Assembly (NCBI RefSeq): GCF_008119785.1
Contig: NZ_VSFA01000034.1
Coordinates: forward strand, 1 to 64,000
DNA: 64,000 nt
Reading direction: 5' to 3'
DNA from: Micromonospora sp. MP36
GTDB lineage: Bacteria > Actinomycetota > Actinomycetes > Mycobacteriales > Micromonosporaceae
Positions within the stretch are counted from its first letter, which is position 1; every line of letters begins with the position of its first letter. Below, in pieces: positions 8,348-17,150 of this stretch. A model generated the notes under the pieces. The model worked only from the letters and a program-made list of their open reading frames with translations. It did no database searches and had not been told where the DNA came from. The position numbers and the translations under genes are program-made.

Positions 8348-10027
8348 TCAGTCCCATTCGTCGTCGCCGTGGTTGCGTTCCCACCGGCCGCCGATCGGCG
8401 GGGTGTCGAGCCGGGTGGGGCCCTCGGCGTTGCCGGCCAGGTCGTTGTCCTCCACCCGGCAGTCCACGCAACTGCCCCGTTCGGTGATCCAGAACCCGTG
8501 CGTCTGGGTGGCCGGCCGCAGGCTGTCCCAGACCCGGTTGCCCCGGATGCTGGCCGAGTCGAGCGCGGCGTGCACGGTGATGCCGGCCCGGGCCCCAGGC
8601 GCCCCCGGCAGCTCGTACGCGGTGCCGGGCGTCGGGACGTCCGCGCTCCAGGCGGTGACCGCGTCGGGGCGGACCGGCGCCAGGGTGAGCTCAGTGGCGT
8701 TGTTCGCGGCCACCAGCGCCATCCGGCCGCCGACCCGGACCACCTTGCCCCGGTGCTCGTCCTCCTGCCACTCGGCCCGCCGGTCGACCACCAGCTTCTC
8801 GCTGTAGCGCACCGACTCGCCGCCGCCCCGGACGACCGGGCCACACTGCCGTCCGTTGCTCCGGATCCGGTTACCGACGATGATCGCGTCGCCGATCGGC
8901 CGGTCGATCCGGATCGCGTCCAGGCTGTTGCCGTAGAAGTCGTTGCTCTCGATGACGATCTCCCGGGCGCACTCCTGCTCCTCGCCGCCCAGGCTGCGCT
9001 GGTGGTACCCGTACCGGCCGTTGCCGGTGATCCGGTTGCCCCGGATGGTGTACGGCCCGGGGGTGTTGCCGATGCTAACCCCGTCACGCACGTTGCCGTC
9101 GATCACGCAGTCGGTGAGGATGCCGCCGCGACCGGCGGTGCCCGTGGTGCCCTTGGCCGAGACATGGAATCCCGCCTCCAGGTTCCCGGTCAGGGTGCAG
9201 GCGGAGACGATCAGGCCGTTGGCGCCCCAGTCGGTGATGCCGAAGCGGTTGCCCTGGGCGTGGCAGCCGATGATCCGGATCCCGCGTGGCCGCAACGCCC
9301 CGGCCTGCTGCAACTCCAGGAAGATTCCGCTCGTGGCGTTGCCGACCGCCGAGCAGTTGATGATGTTGACCCGCTCGATGCTCCCCCACCCGCCGACCCC
9401 GACGCCGACGCCGGCCCCTCCCATCTCGGTGCCGTTGTCCAGCCGCCCGCAACCGGCCACCAGCACGCCGTCGATCAGGCAGTCCTGGAGGAAGTCGCAG
9501 CCCAGGCCCGTGCCCGCGGTGTGGTGGATGTAGAGGTTGCGGAACACGCCCCGCACGACGTACTGGAGCCCCAGCCCCTTGGCCAGCGGGTTGTACTCGG
9601 CCGACGCCACCCCGGAGCCGTCGATCTCGAAGTCGGCGAAGGTGCAGTCCGCCAGGTGACGCTCCCGGTCCGCGCCGTGCAGCGCCGCCGTGTGAAAGGC
9701 CAGCGGGGTGGGATCGGCCCGGTTGCCCGAGTTGCTCAGCACGAACCGGGTCGCGCCCGGACCGGCGCCCAGCAGCGACACCCCGCTGCGCCAGACCGTG
9801 CCGGCGTCCCGGATCGAGTACACCCCGGGCGGGCAGTAGATCACCCGGGCCCGCCGGTCGGCGGCGTACGCGTCCCCCAGCCGGTCCACCAGCGCGGCGA
9901 ACGCGGGCTGGTCGTTGGTCGTCCCGTCCCCGGTCAGCCCGTGCTCCCGGGCGTTGCACATCAGCGGCGCGCCGGCGACCGGGTGCGGGCGTACGCCACC
10001 GGCGGAGGGCACGTGCGAGTGCTGCAT
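8348..10027 (-). CDS. Right-handed parallel beta-helix protein (pectate-lyase-3 type)
   Basis: 559 residues. The N-terminus, NAREHGLTGDGTTNDQPAF, is the standard opening of the pectate_lyase_3 superfamily, followed by YCPPGVYSI and many parallel beta-helix rungs of the type NVIDGN...GVSIGN and GNRITGNGRYGY. There is no signal peptide, so export would need another route or the protein is cytoplasmic. Related folds occur in tail-spike depolymerases and polysaccharide epimerases or lyases; no catalytic residues can be assigned here. It is monocistronic between the transpeptidase and the bkd operon. Three Asn/Asp-rich rungs near the middle are glycine-rich (GAGVGVGVGG). Confidence 0.75.
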   Translation of the reverse strand: MQHSHVPSAGGVRPHPVAGAPLMCNAREHGLTGDGTTNDQPAFAALVDRLGDAYAADRRARVIYCPPGVYSIRDAGTVWRSGVSLLGAGPGATRFVLSNSGNRADPTPLAFHTAALHGADRERHLADCTFADFEIDGSGVASAEYNPLAKGLGLQYVVRGVFRNLYIHHTAGTGLGCDFLQDCLIDGVLVAGCGRLDNGTEMGGAGVGVGVGGWGSIERVNIINCSAVGNATSGIFLELQQAGALRPRGIRIIGCHAQGNRFGITDWGANGLIVSACTLTGNLEAGFHVSAKGTTGTAGRGGILTDCVIDGNVRDGVSIGNTPGPYTIRGNRITGNGRYGYHQRSLGGEEQECAREIVIESNDFYGNSLDAIRIDRPIGDAIIVGNRIRSNGRQCGPVVRGGGESVRYSEKLVVDRRAEWQEDEHRGKVVRVGGRMALVAANNATELTLAPVRPDAVTAWSADVPTPGTAYELPGAPGARAGITVHAALDSASIRGNRVWDSLRPATQTHGFWITERGSCVDCRVEDNDLAGNAEGPTRLDTPPIGGRWERNHGDDEWD

Positions 10028-10090
10028 CCCGTTCCTCCCCCTCGGCGACCGGGCTCGCTTTCCCGGTCCGGCGGCGGAGAAACGGCGAAC

Positions 10091-10119
10091 GGCCCCGGCC
10101 CCCGGGCGTGGCCGGGGCC
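10091..10119 (-). terminator. Terminator of the bkd operon
   Basis: Arms GGCCCCGGCC and GGCCGGGGCC with a 9-nt loop, located about 19 nt past the bkdC stop on the minus strand. The adjacent plus-strand sequence 10112-10134 repeats CCGGGG three times. Confidence 0.55.
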
Positions 10120-10137
10120 GGGGCCGGGGCCGGGAGG

Positions 10138-11553
10138 TCAGACGTTCGCCACCAGCAGGGCGGGCTGCTCGACGCAGTCCGCCACGTGCCGCAGGAAGCC
10201 GCCGGCCACGCCGCCGTCGCAGACCCGGTGGTCGAAGGTGAGGCTGAGCTGCGTCACCTTGCGGACCGCGAGCTGCCCGTCGACCACCCAGGGCTTGTCC
10301 ACGATGCGGCCGACACCGAGCAGCGCCGCCTCCGGGTGGTTGATGATCGGGGTGGAGCCGTCCACCCCGAACACCCCGTAGTTGTTCAGGGTGAAGGTGC
10401 CGCCGGTCAGCCGCGCCGGGGGCAGGGTACCGGCGCGGGCCGCCGCGGTGGTCTCCGCGAGGGCGGCGGCCAACTCCCGGGTGGTCAGCCGCTGGGCGTC
10501 GCGCAGCACCGGGACGACCAGGCCCCGGTCGGTCTGCGCGGCGATGCCCAGGTGCACCCCGGCCGACTGGATGATCCGCTGCCCCTCGGTGTCCACGTGC
10601 GCGTTGAGCTGCGGGTACTTTCGCAGACCACTCAGGCAGATCCGGGCCAGCAGCGCCAGGATGCTGACCGGCGCGTCCGGGGTGGCCGCGTTGATCGCGG
10701 CCCGGGTCGCCAGCAGCCCGGTCGCGTCCACGTCGACCCAGATGGTCACCTCGGGGATCTCCCGCCGGCTGCGGGAGAGCTTGTCAGCGATGACCTTGCG
10801 GATGCCGGTCAGCGGGATGACCACGTCACCGTCCCCGCCGGGGGCGAGCCCGACGTGCGCGTCCGGCACGGCGGCCAGCCGGGGCGCCGGGGCGGCCGAG
10901 GCGGCCTCCACGTCGGCGCGGCGGATCACCCCGCCGGGGCCGGTGCCGCGCACCGACGCCAGGTCGACCCCGCGCTCCTTCGCCAGCCGTCGCACGATCG
11001 GCGAGATGACCAGCGCCGCCGTCCGCGGGGCCGGGCCCACGGCCACCCCGGCGCCGCCGGCCGCCGCGCCACCCGGGGCCGGGTCGGCCGCCGCCGGCCC
11101 GGCGGCCCGGTCCGCCGACCGGCCGGTCGGGACCGGCGCGGCGGCCGGGGGCTCCGGGGCCAGCGCGAGCCGGGGGCGGCGACGCCGCCGGCCGGAGCCG
11201 CCGTGCCCGGTGCCGTACCCGATCAGCACGTTGCCGGAGCCGGCCCGCTCCTCCTCGCGGTAGGTGGCGTGCCCGGCCGCCTCCGCGCTCCCGCCGCCGT
11301 CCAGCGGCGCGATGGTGATCAGCGGCTGGCCGACCGGCCGGACCTCACCCGCCGCGCCGTGCAGGGCCACGACCCGACCGGCGTACGGGCAGGGCACGTC
11401 GACGACCGCCTTGGCGGTCTCCACCTCGACCACGGTCTGGTCCACGGTGACCACGTCGCCGACGGCGACCCGCCACTCGACGATCTCCGCCTCGCTGAGC
11501 CCCTCGCCAAGGTCCGGCAGGAGGAAGTCCAGAGTGCCCAGGGCGGTGCTCAT
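10138..11553 (-). CDS. bkdC: Branched-chain 2-oxoacid dehydrogenase E2 (dihydrolipoyl acyltransferase)
   Basis: 471 residues. The lipoyl domain is at about 8-84 with the lipoylated lysine in VETAKAVVDV (Lys48). An Ala/Pro linker follows, then a peripheral-subunit-binding domain at about 183-217 (SPIVRRLAKERGVDL...GTGPGGVIRRADV). The catalytic acyltransferase domain ends with TFDHRVCDGG, whose His and Asp are catalytic. It transfers branched acyl groups to CoA, giving isobutyryl-, isovaleryl- and 2-methylbutyryl-CoA primers for iso/anteiso fatty acids and polyketides. The start overlaps the bkdB stop as ATGA. E3 is not in the window. Confidence 0.93.
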   Translation of the reverse strand: MSTALGTLDFLLPDLGEGLSEAEIVEWRVAVGDVVTVDQTVVEVETAKAVVDVPCPYAGRVVALHGAAGEVRPVGQPLITIAPLDGGGSAEAAGHATYREEERAGSGNVLIGYGTGHGGSGRRRRRPRLALAPEPPAAAPVPTGRSADRAAGPAAADPAPGGAAAGGAGVAVGPAPRTAALVISPIVRRLAKERGVDLASVRGTGPGGVIRRADVEAASAAPAPRLAAVPDAHVGLAPGGDGDVVIPLTGIRKVIADKLSRSRREIPEVTIWVDVDATGLLATRAAINAATPDAPVSILALLARICLSGLRKYPQLNAHVDTEGQRIIQSAGVHLGIAAQTDRGLVVPVLRDAQRLTTRELAAALAETTAAARAGTLPPARLTGGTFTLNNYGVFGVDGSTPIINHPEAALLGVGRIVDKPWVVDGQLAVRKVTQLSLTFDHRVCDGGVAGGFLRHVADCVEQPALLVANV

Positions 11554-12554
11554 GCCGCCACCCACCGGGTGTCGGGCTGGTCGTCCCACTGCAGGCGGGC
11601 CACGGTGTCCAGCACCCGGTCCACCGAGGGCAGGTGGGTGTGTTCCAGCATCGGCGCCGGGTACGGGATGTCCAGGCCGGACACCCGCAGCACCGGGGCG
11701 TGCAGGGCGTGGAAGCAGCGCTCCTGCACCCGGGCGGCGATCTCCGCGCCCACCCCGGCGAAGCCCTGCGCCTCCTGGATCACCACGCACCGGCCGGTCT
11801 TCCGCACCGACGCGGTGACCGTGGCGTCGTCGAACGGCACGATGGTGCGTACGTCGACGACCTCGAGGTCCCAGCCCTCCTCCCGGGCCGCCTCGGCCGC
11901 CTCCAGCGCGACCGGCACCGCCGGCCCGTACGCGACCAGGGTGGCGTCGGTGCCCGCCCGGCGCACCACGGCCTTGCCGAACGGCGCGGTACGCGCCGGC
12001 AGCTCCGCCTCGGCGCTGGAGAAGTAGAGCTTCTTCGGCTCCATGAACACGACCGGGTCCGGGTCGTCGATCGCCTCGCGCAGCAGCGAGTACGCGTCCT
12101 CGACGGTGGCCGGGGTGACCACCTTCAGGCCCGGGGTGTGCGCGTAGTACGCCTCGGAGGAGTCGCAGTGGTGCTCCACGCCGCCGATCCCGCCGGCGTA
12201 CGGCACCCGGATGACGATCGGCACGCTGAGCGCGCCACGGGTGCGGTTGCGCAGCTTCGCCACGTGCGAGGCGATCTGCTCGAACGCCGGGTACGCGAAC
12301 GCGTCGAACTGCATCTCGACCACCGGCCGCAGCCCGGACATGGCCAGGCCGACGGCGAAGCCGACGATGCCGGCCTCGGCAAGCGGGGTGTCGAAGCAGC
12401 GTTTGTCGCCGAACCGGGCCTGCAGGCCGTCGGTGATCCGGAAGACGCCGCCCAACTGCCCGACGTCCTCGCCGAAGACGACCACCCGCTCGTCGTCCAG
12501 CATCGCGTCGGCGAGCGCGGCGTTGAGCGCCTTCGCCATGGTCATGGTGGCCAT
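11550..12554 (-). CDS. bkdB: Branched-chain 2-oxoacid dehydrogenase E1 beta subunit
   Basis: 334 residues, full length for the family. It opens MTMAKALNAALADAML, followed by the conserved GEDVGQLGGVFR, DTPLAEAGIVGFAVGLA, RPVVEMQFDAFAYPAFEQI and the YAGGIGGVEHHCDSSEAYYAH loop typical of branched-chain E1 beta. With the alpha subunit it performs ThDP-dependent oxidative decarboxylation of valine-, leucine- and isoleucine-derived oxoacids. It overlaps bkdA by one base and bkdC by four. I use the first ATG (12554); a second in-frame ATG lies three codons later. Confidence 0.93.
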   Translation of the reverse strand: MATMTMAKALNAALADAMLDDERVVVFGEDVGQLGGVFRITDGLQARFGDKRCFDTPLAEAGIVGFAVGLAMSGLRPVVEMQFDAFAYPAFEQIASHVAKLRNRTRGALSVPIVIRVPYAGGIGGVEHHCDSSEAYYAHTPGLKVVTPATVEDAYSLLREAIDDPDPVVFMEPKKLYFSSAEAELPARTAPFGKAVVRRAGTDATLVAYGPAVPVALEAAEAAREEGWDLEVVDVRTIVPFDDATVTASVRKTGRCVVIQEAQGFAGVGAEIAARVQERCFHALHAPVLRVSGLDIPYPAPMLEHTHLPSVDRVLDTVARLQWDDQPDTRWVAA

Positions 12555-13726
12555 CAGGCGTCCCCCTCCTCGTCGCGGTCGGCGGCCAGCTCGGCGCGGA
12601 CCTGCTCGCGCTGCTCGACCAGCTGCGGGGTCGGCTCCGCGTACACGTGGTCGAAGAGGCTGAGCGGGTCGACCGTCGGCTGGGCGTTCATCCGGTCGCG
12701 CAGCGCGGCGGCGTACGCCTCGGCCTCGTCGGCGATCGCGGCGACCGCGGCGTCGTCCAGCTCGCCCCGGGCCCGCAGGTACGCCTCCAGCCGGGCGATC
12801 GGGTCGCGGTCCCGCCACGCCTCGACCTCCTCGGCGTCCCGGTAGCGGGTCTGGTCGTCCGCGTTGGTGTGCGGCTCCATCCGGTAGGTGTGCGCCTCGA
12901 CCAGGAACGGCCCCTTGCCCGACCGGGCGTGCTCGACCGCGCGGGTGAGCACCGCGAGCACGGCCACCGGGTCGTTGCCGTCGACCTGCTCGCTGGGCAC
13001 GCCGTAGCCGACGCCCTTGTACGCCAGGCTCGGCGCGGCGGTCTGCCGGGACAGCGGGACGCTGATCGCGTACTTGTTGTTCTGCACGAAGTAGACGACC
13101 GGGGCCTTGAACACGGCGGCGAAGTTGACCCCCTCGTGGAAGTCACCCTCGCTGGTCGCGCCGTCCCCGATGAAGGCCAGCGCCACGGTGTCCCGCCCCT
13201 GGTACGACTCGCCGTAGGCCAGGCCGGCGGCATGCACGCACTGGGTGGCAAGCGGGGTGCACTGCGGCGCAGTGTGCCGGGCGGCCGGGTCGTACCCGCA
13301 GTGCCAGTCGCCGCGCAGCAGGGTGAGCACCTCGACCGGGTCGATGCCCCGGGCGGTCAGCGCCATCGACTCGCGGTAGGTCGGGAAGACCCAGTCGGTG
13401 TCGCGCAGCGCGAGGACCCCGCCGACCTGGCACGCCTCCTGGCCCCGCGAGGACGGGTAGACGGCGAGGCGGCCCTGCTTGGTCAGCGCGGTGGCCTGCA
13501 CGTCGAAGCGGCGGCCGACGACCATCCGCCGGTACATCTCGCGCAGCGCGTCGAGCGGCGGCTCGGGGTAGTCGTCCCGGGCCGGCAGCGGGGTGCCGTC
13601 CGGGTTGAGCAGCCGGACCGGTTCGGTACGCGGCAGCAGGCCGGCCGACGGGTCGGGGACGGAAGGGTTGGCCTTCCGGCGGGTGCGGGGGGATGCCCTG
13701 CGGACCGCCTGGGGTGTGGTCGTCAC
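12554..13726 (-). CDS. bkdA: Branched-chain 2-oxoacid dehydrogenase E1 alpha subunit
   Basis: 390 residues. The N-terminal LLNPDGTPL and YPEPPLDALREMYRRMVVGRRFD are typical of BkdA. The ThDP motif runs from GDGATSEGDFHEGVNFAAVF to VQNNKYAIS, and the phosphorylation-loop region YRMEPHTNADDQTRYRD is conserved. GTG 13726 was chosen because AGGAGG sits 8 nt upstream. It is the first gene of bkdABC, divergent from an Lrp-type gene that is probably its regulator. Confidence 0.93.
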   Translation of the reverse strand: MTTTPQAVRRASPRTRRKANPSVPDPSAGLLPRTEPVRLLNPDGTPLPARDDYPEPPLDALREMYRRMVVGRRFDVQATALTKQGRLAVYPSSRGQEACQVGGVLALRDTDWVFPTYRESMALTARGIDPVEVLTLLRGDWHCGYDPAARHTAPQCTPLATQCVHAAGLAYGESYQGRDTVALAFIGDGATSEGDFHEGVNFAAVFKAPVVYFVQNNKYAISVPLSRQTAAPSLAYKGVGYGVPSEQVDGNDPVAVLAVLTRAVEHARSGKGPFLVEAHTYRMEPHTNADDQTRYRDAEEVEAWRDRDPIARLEAYLRARGELDDAAVAAIADEAEAYAAALRDRMNAQPTVDPLSLFDHVYAEPTPQLVEQREQVRAELAADRDEEGDA

Positions 13727-13831
13727 GGCGGGGACCTCCTGGACGTGTGGTGGACCTATGCTCACGCCGTCGGATGATTGACTCAAGTTGCCCGCTGAAC
13801 GCGGGACGAATGGCATGACTGGGAGCGGTTC

Positions 13832-14341
13832 ATGAGCCAGGAGACCAGCCCGGCACCGGCCGTGGCGGGCGGAACGGGACGTTCGGCCGGGCCGCTCGAC
13901 GAGGTGGACCGGCGGATCCTGCGCGAACTGGTCGACGACGGCCGGCTCTCCATGCGCACGCTGGCCGAACGGGTGCACGTCTCGCGCACCAACGCGTACG
14001 CCCGGGTGGAGCGCCTGATCCGGGACGGGGTGATCACCGGGTTCCGGGCCCGGGTGGCGCCGGAGCCCGCCGGGCTGGGTACGTCGGCGTACATCGCGCT
14101 GACCATCGAGCAGAACACCTGGCGGGAGGTGTCCGAGGAACTCGCCCGGGTGCGCTACGTCGAGCACGTCGCACTGCTCAGCGGCGAGCACGACGTGCTG
14201 GCCCTGGTGCGGGCGCCGGACAACGCCACCCTGCGGGACGTGGTGCTGGAGCGGGTGCAGAGCATCGCCGGGGTGCTGTCGACGCGTACCTGGCTGGTCT
14301 TCGAGGAGTTCGACGGGGCGCAGAGCCCGTGGCAGCAGTAG
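13832..14341 (+). CDS. Lrp/AsnC-family regulator, probable BkdR
   Basis: 169 residues. An N-terminal winged helix-turn-helix (LDEVDRRILRELVDDGRLSMRTLAERVHVSRTNAYARVERL) is followed by a RAM/effector domain (EQNTWREVSEELARVRYVEHVALLSGEHDVLALVRAPD). Lrp proteins bind DNA as octamers and sense amino acids. The gene starts 105 nt from bkdA on the opposite strand; this divergent arrangement is standard for BkdR regulators of branched-chain catabolism. Its stop abuts the convergent LigD-type gene with only three bases between. Confidence 0.85.
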   Translation: MSQETSPAPAVAGGTGRSAGPLDEVDRRILRELVDDGRLSMRTLAERVHVSRTNAYARVERLIRDGVITGFRARVAPEPAGLGTSAYIALTIEQNTWREVSEELARVRYVEHVALLSGEHDVLALVRAPDNATLRDVVLERVQSIAGVLSTRTWLVFEEFDGAQSPWQQ

Positions 14342-14344
14342 CTG

Positions 14345-15319
14345 TCAGCGTTCCGGCGGCGCCTCCAGGCCCTCCCGGTCGGCCAGCTCCAGCAGCGGCT
14401 CCAGGGAGAACCGGCGGTCGTCCAGGCCGGCGTGCGGGTCGCCCCGCTCGGCGAACCGGGCCGGCATGCTCACCACGTCGAAGTCCTCCGGCCGCGCGTC
14501 GTCCAGCTCCGACCAGTCCAGCGGGGCGGAGACCAGCGCCTGCGGGGTGGGCCGGATCGAGTACGCCGACGTGATGGTGTGGTCGCGGGCCATCTGGTTG
14601 TAGTCCACGAAGACCGGCCGGTCCCGCTGCTCCCGCCACCAGGTGGTGGTCACCATGTCGGGCAGCCGACGCTGCATCTCCCGGCCCAGCGCCAGCACCG
14701 CACGCCGGCACTCGCCGAAGCTCCACCGCGGCTCGATGGACAGGTAGACGTGGATGCCCCGACCGCCGGTGGTCTTCGGGTAGCCAGCCATCCCCAGCTC
14801 GTCGAGGAACGCGCGCACCTCGTGGGCGACCGGGACCACCTGGGCGAAGTCCACCCCCGGCATCGGGTCCAGGTCGATGCGGAGCTGGTCGGGGCGCTCC
14901 ACGTCGCCGGCGGACACCGGCCACGGGTGGAAGCGCAGGGTGCCCAGGTTGACCGCCCAGATCACCACGGCCAGCTCGCTCGGGGCCACCTCGTCGGCGG
15001 TCCGGCCGCTGGGAAAGGTGATGTGCGCGGTGCGTACCCACTCGGGCGCCCCGGCCGGCAGCCGCTTCTGGTAGAACGCGTCGCCCCGGTTGTCCTGCCG
15101 GGTGGCGATCTTCGCGCCCTCGAACACGCCGCGCGGCCAGCGCTCCAGCATGGTCGGCCGGTCGCGCAGAGCACGCAGGATGCCGTCGCCGACGGCGAGG
15201 AAGTAGCGGACCACGTCGAGCTTGGTCAGCCCGCGCTCCGGGAAGTACGGCTTGTCGGGGCTGGAGACGCGGACCACCCGCTCGCCTACCCGGATCTCCT
15301 CGGCCGCCGTGGTCGCCAC
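14345..15319 (-). CDS. Stand-alone LigD-type DNA polymerase/primase domain
   Basis: 324 residues of archaeo-eukaryotic-primase fold, as in the polymerase domain of LigD. Seen: SPDKPYFPERGLTKLDVVRYF, then FYQKRLPAGAPEWVRT, then LRIDLDPMPGVDF (the metal-binding DLD), then TTGGRGIHVYLSIEP and VDYNQMARDHTITSAYSIRP. It would add nucleotides at breaks during non-homologous end joining. No ligase, nuclease or Ku gene is adjacent, so the protein is one of the separate PolDom paralogues common in actinobacteria. Start taken at ATG 15319. Confidence 0.9.
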   Translation of the reverse strand: MATTAAEEIRVGERVVRVSSPDKPYFPERGLTKLDVVRYFLAVGDGILRALRDRPTMLERWPRGVFEGAKIATRQDNRGDAFYQKRLPAGAPEWVRTAHITFPSGRTADEVAPSELAVVIWAVNLGTLRFHPWPVSAGDVERPDQLRIDLDPMPGVDFAQVVPVAHEVRAFLDELGMAGYPKTTGGRGIHVYLSIEPRWSFGECRRAVLALGREMQRRLPDMVTTTWWREQRDRPVFVDYNQMARDHTITSAYSIRPTPQALVSAPLDWSELDDARPEDFDVVSMPARFAERGDPHAGLDDRRFSLEPLLELADREGLEAPPER

Positions 15320-15375
15320 GCCTCACACGGTAGCGGGCGACGGGCCGCCACGGTCGCCCGCCGCGCAGCGGAGGG

Positions 15376-15702
15376 TCAGGAGACCAGCATGACGCCCACG
15401 ACGACGAGCGGCAGCCCGACGAACAGGAAGATCCCGACGCCGGTCAGGACCCGGCCGCCGCCGCCCGTCTCCCGCTCGGGCGCGAGCCCGAAGGCCGCCC
15501 GGGCGCCGAGCATGCCCACCCGGCTGAGGGTCAGGTCGCCGGTGACCCCGAGCAACGCGCCGACGACGATCAGGGCGACGGCGAACCGGGAGACGAACTC
15601 ACCGCCGGACACCGCGACCCAAACACCCGCGCCGGCCGCGACCACCACCAGCGCGATCACCAGCAGCACCAGGGCTTCCCGCAGACCCTTGAGGACCGTC
15701 AT
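15376..15702 (-). CDS. Small multi-pass membrane protein, unknown
   Basis: 108 residues with three to four hydrophobic segments: ALVLLVIALVVVAAGAGVWVAV, then FAVALIVVGALLGVTG, then VLTGVGIFLFVGLPLVVVGVML. A charged loop (APERETGGGGR) lies between the last two. No family is recognised. ATG 15702 is preceded by GGAG at 7 nt; an upstream ATG at 15714 overlaps that site. Confidence 0.65.
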   Translation of the reverse strand: MTVLKGLREALVLLVIALVVVAAGAGVWVAVSGGEFVSRFAVALIVVGALLGVTGDLTLSRVGMLGARAAFGLAPERETGGGGRVLTGVGIFLFVGLPLVVVGVMLVS

Positions 15703-15871
15703 CGATGGCTCCATCCCGTCGTGTCGGACGGGACATTCTGTTCCATCGACGGGTCCGACCGCTGCCCCGTTCCAGGCAGCGGTCAGCCGGGCGGCACTGC
15801 CCGGGAAAGGGTCGCGGCTGCCGGGACCGGCGCGCGTACGGCGTGCGTCCCGGCCCCGGCCGCGCCGGTGC

Positions 15872-16114
15872 TCAGCGACCTTCCTGCTGCATCCGTGCCA
15901 TGAGCATCTGCTTGCCCTGGTCACCGGCCTTGCGGTTGTTCTCCTGGATCTTGCGGAACCAGTTGGCGAGTTCGGTGTCGCCGCGCTGGTCCGCGTCGGC
16001 GATGTACGTGTCCATCCGGTAGATGTTCTCCAACGACATCTGCAGCGTGTGGATCAGGTCGTAGTTCTTGTCCCGCACCGGGCTCATCTGTTCCTTGGTC
16101 ATGGTCGTGGCCAC
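15872..16114 (-). CDS. Small conserved helical protein, unknown
   Basis: 80 residues, soluble and entirely helical in character (LIHTLQMSLENIYRMDTYIADADQRG, then ELANWFRKIQENNRKAGDQGKQMLMARM). GTG 16114 has GGGAGG 7 nt upstream. The composition is less GC-biased at the amino-acid level than shadow frames (few Arg/Ala/Pro, many Gln/Asn/Met), which supports a real gene. The domain looks like a four-helix or DUF-type stress protein but I cannot name it. Confidence 0.7.
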   Translation of the reverse strand: MATTMTKEQMSPVRDKNYDLIHTLQMSLENIYRMDTYIADADQRGDTELANWFRKIQENNRKAGDQGKQMLMARMQQEGR

Positions 16115-16250
16115 GACATACCTCCCCCATGTCTCGGCTTGCGGTAGCGCCAGCGCATACCCGCCCGCGACGGGTTCACGCCCCGCCGGTCCGGCGGACG
16201 CGCGGCGGCCGCACGGTTACCGCCCGGCGGGCCCGGGTACGGGAGGCCGC

Positions 16251-16985
16251 ATGGCGGAACTGGCGGCGCTGTGGATCGTGCGGCACGGCGAGAGCACGGC
16301 CAACGTCGCGGCGAGCCGGGCGGAGGCGGCCGGGGCCGAACTGATCGGACTCACCCACGAACGCGACGCGGACGTGCCGCTGTCGCCGACCGGGCAGGAG
16401 CAGGCCCGGGTCACCGGACGCTGGCTGGCCGGGCTGCCCGAGGCGCACCGCCCCGACCTGGCCGTGGTGTCGCCGTACCTGCGGGGGGTGCAGACGGCCG
16501 ACCTGGCGCTGGCCGGCACGGGCATCCCGGTCAGCCGGGACGAGCGGTTGCGCGACCGGGAGCAGGGCATCCTCGACGGGCTGACCGAGCACGGGGTGCG
16601 GCAGCGGTTCCCCATGGAGGCGGAACGCCGGACCCGCCTCGGCAAGTTCTACTACCGGCCGCCCGGCGGCGAGTCCTGGCCCGATGTGGCGCTGCGGCTG
16701 CGCGCGCTCCTCGGCGACCTGCGCCGCGACCACGAGGGCCGGCGGGTGCTGCTCTTCGGCCACGACGCCCTGGTCTTCGTGCTCCGCTACCTGGTGGAGG
16801 GGCTCACCGAGGACGAACTGCTGGCGCTGACCCGGGCATACTCGATCGCCAACTGCTCGGTCACCGGCTGGTCGGTCGACCCCACCGGCCGGCTCGCCCT
16901 GGACATGTTCAACGACGTCACCCACCTGCACGAGGAAGGGGCGCCGCGAACCCGAGAGGACGAGATCCGTGCCGAGCCGGTCTGA
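16251..16985 (+). CDS. Histidine phosphatase superfamily (phosphoglycerate-mutase-like) protein
   Basis: 244 residues. The catalytic RHGEST motif is at residues 11-16, the second histidine is in LLFGHDALVF, and the usual ERLRDREQG and VSPYLRGVQTAD elements are present. These enzymes form a phosphohistidine and dephosphorylate small phosphates or phosphoproteins; the exact substrate is unknown. ATG 16251 has GGGAGG 6 nt upstream. The stop lies inside a 17-nt overlap with the start of an apparently truncated next gene. Confidence 0.85.
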   Translation: MAELAALWIVRHGESTANVAASRAEAAGAELIGLTHERDADVPLSPTGQEQARVTGRWLAGLPEAHRPDLAVVSPYLRGVQTADLALAGTGIPVSRDERLRDREQGILDGLTEHGVRQRFPMEAERRTRLGKFYYRPPGGESWPDVALRLRALLGDLRRDHEGRRVLLFGHDALVFVLRYLVEGLTEDELLALTRAYSIANCSVTGWSVDPTGRLALDMFNDVTHLHEEGAPRTREDEIRAEPV

Positions 16986-17035
16986 CGTCATCGCCCCCGC
17001 CCTGCTGCGGGTCTGGGCGCTGAGCATCCAGGTCC
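16969..17035 (+). pseudogene. 5' remnant of a truncated gene, possibly NAD(P)H-hydrate dehydratase
   Basis: A GTG overlapping the phosphatase stop opens a frame VPSRSDVIAPALLRVWAL. This resembles the N-terminus that I recall for actinobacterial NAD(P)H-hydrate dehydratases (…T-P-A-L-L-R-x-W-x-L-P), which often follow such a phosphatase gene. After about 17 codons the frame turns into unrelated, lower-GC sequence and no kinase-fold motifs follow. I read this as a gene cut by insertion of the neighbouring island. The family name is inference. Confidence 0.35.
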
Positions 17036-17088
17036 CACACACCCTGGCGACCGTCTGGACTCACATCTGCTGCGAGTCCCCGCGACGT

Positions 17089-17126
17089 GGTCGTGGGCCG
17101 GCTCCCCAAGGGACCGACCCACGACC
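17089..17126 (-). terminator. Terminator of the multicopper oxidase operon
   Basis: Stem GGTCGTGGGCCGG / CCGACCCACGACC with one mismatch and a 12-nt loop, 24 bp past the stop of the YtkA-like gene on the minus strand. Confidence 0.55.
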
Positions 17127-17150
17127 TCAGGTTTCATGGACAGGCGGGCA

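Noticed and set aside
16985..17150. tRNA-associated integration site at the left edge of the oxidase block
   Set aside because: I looked for a cloverleaf and a terminal direct repeat and found neither; only the operon terminator hairpin is present.
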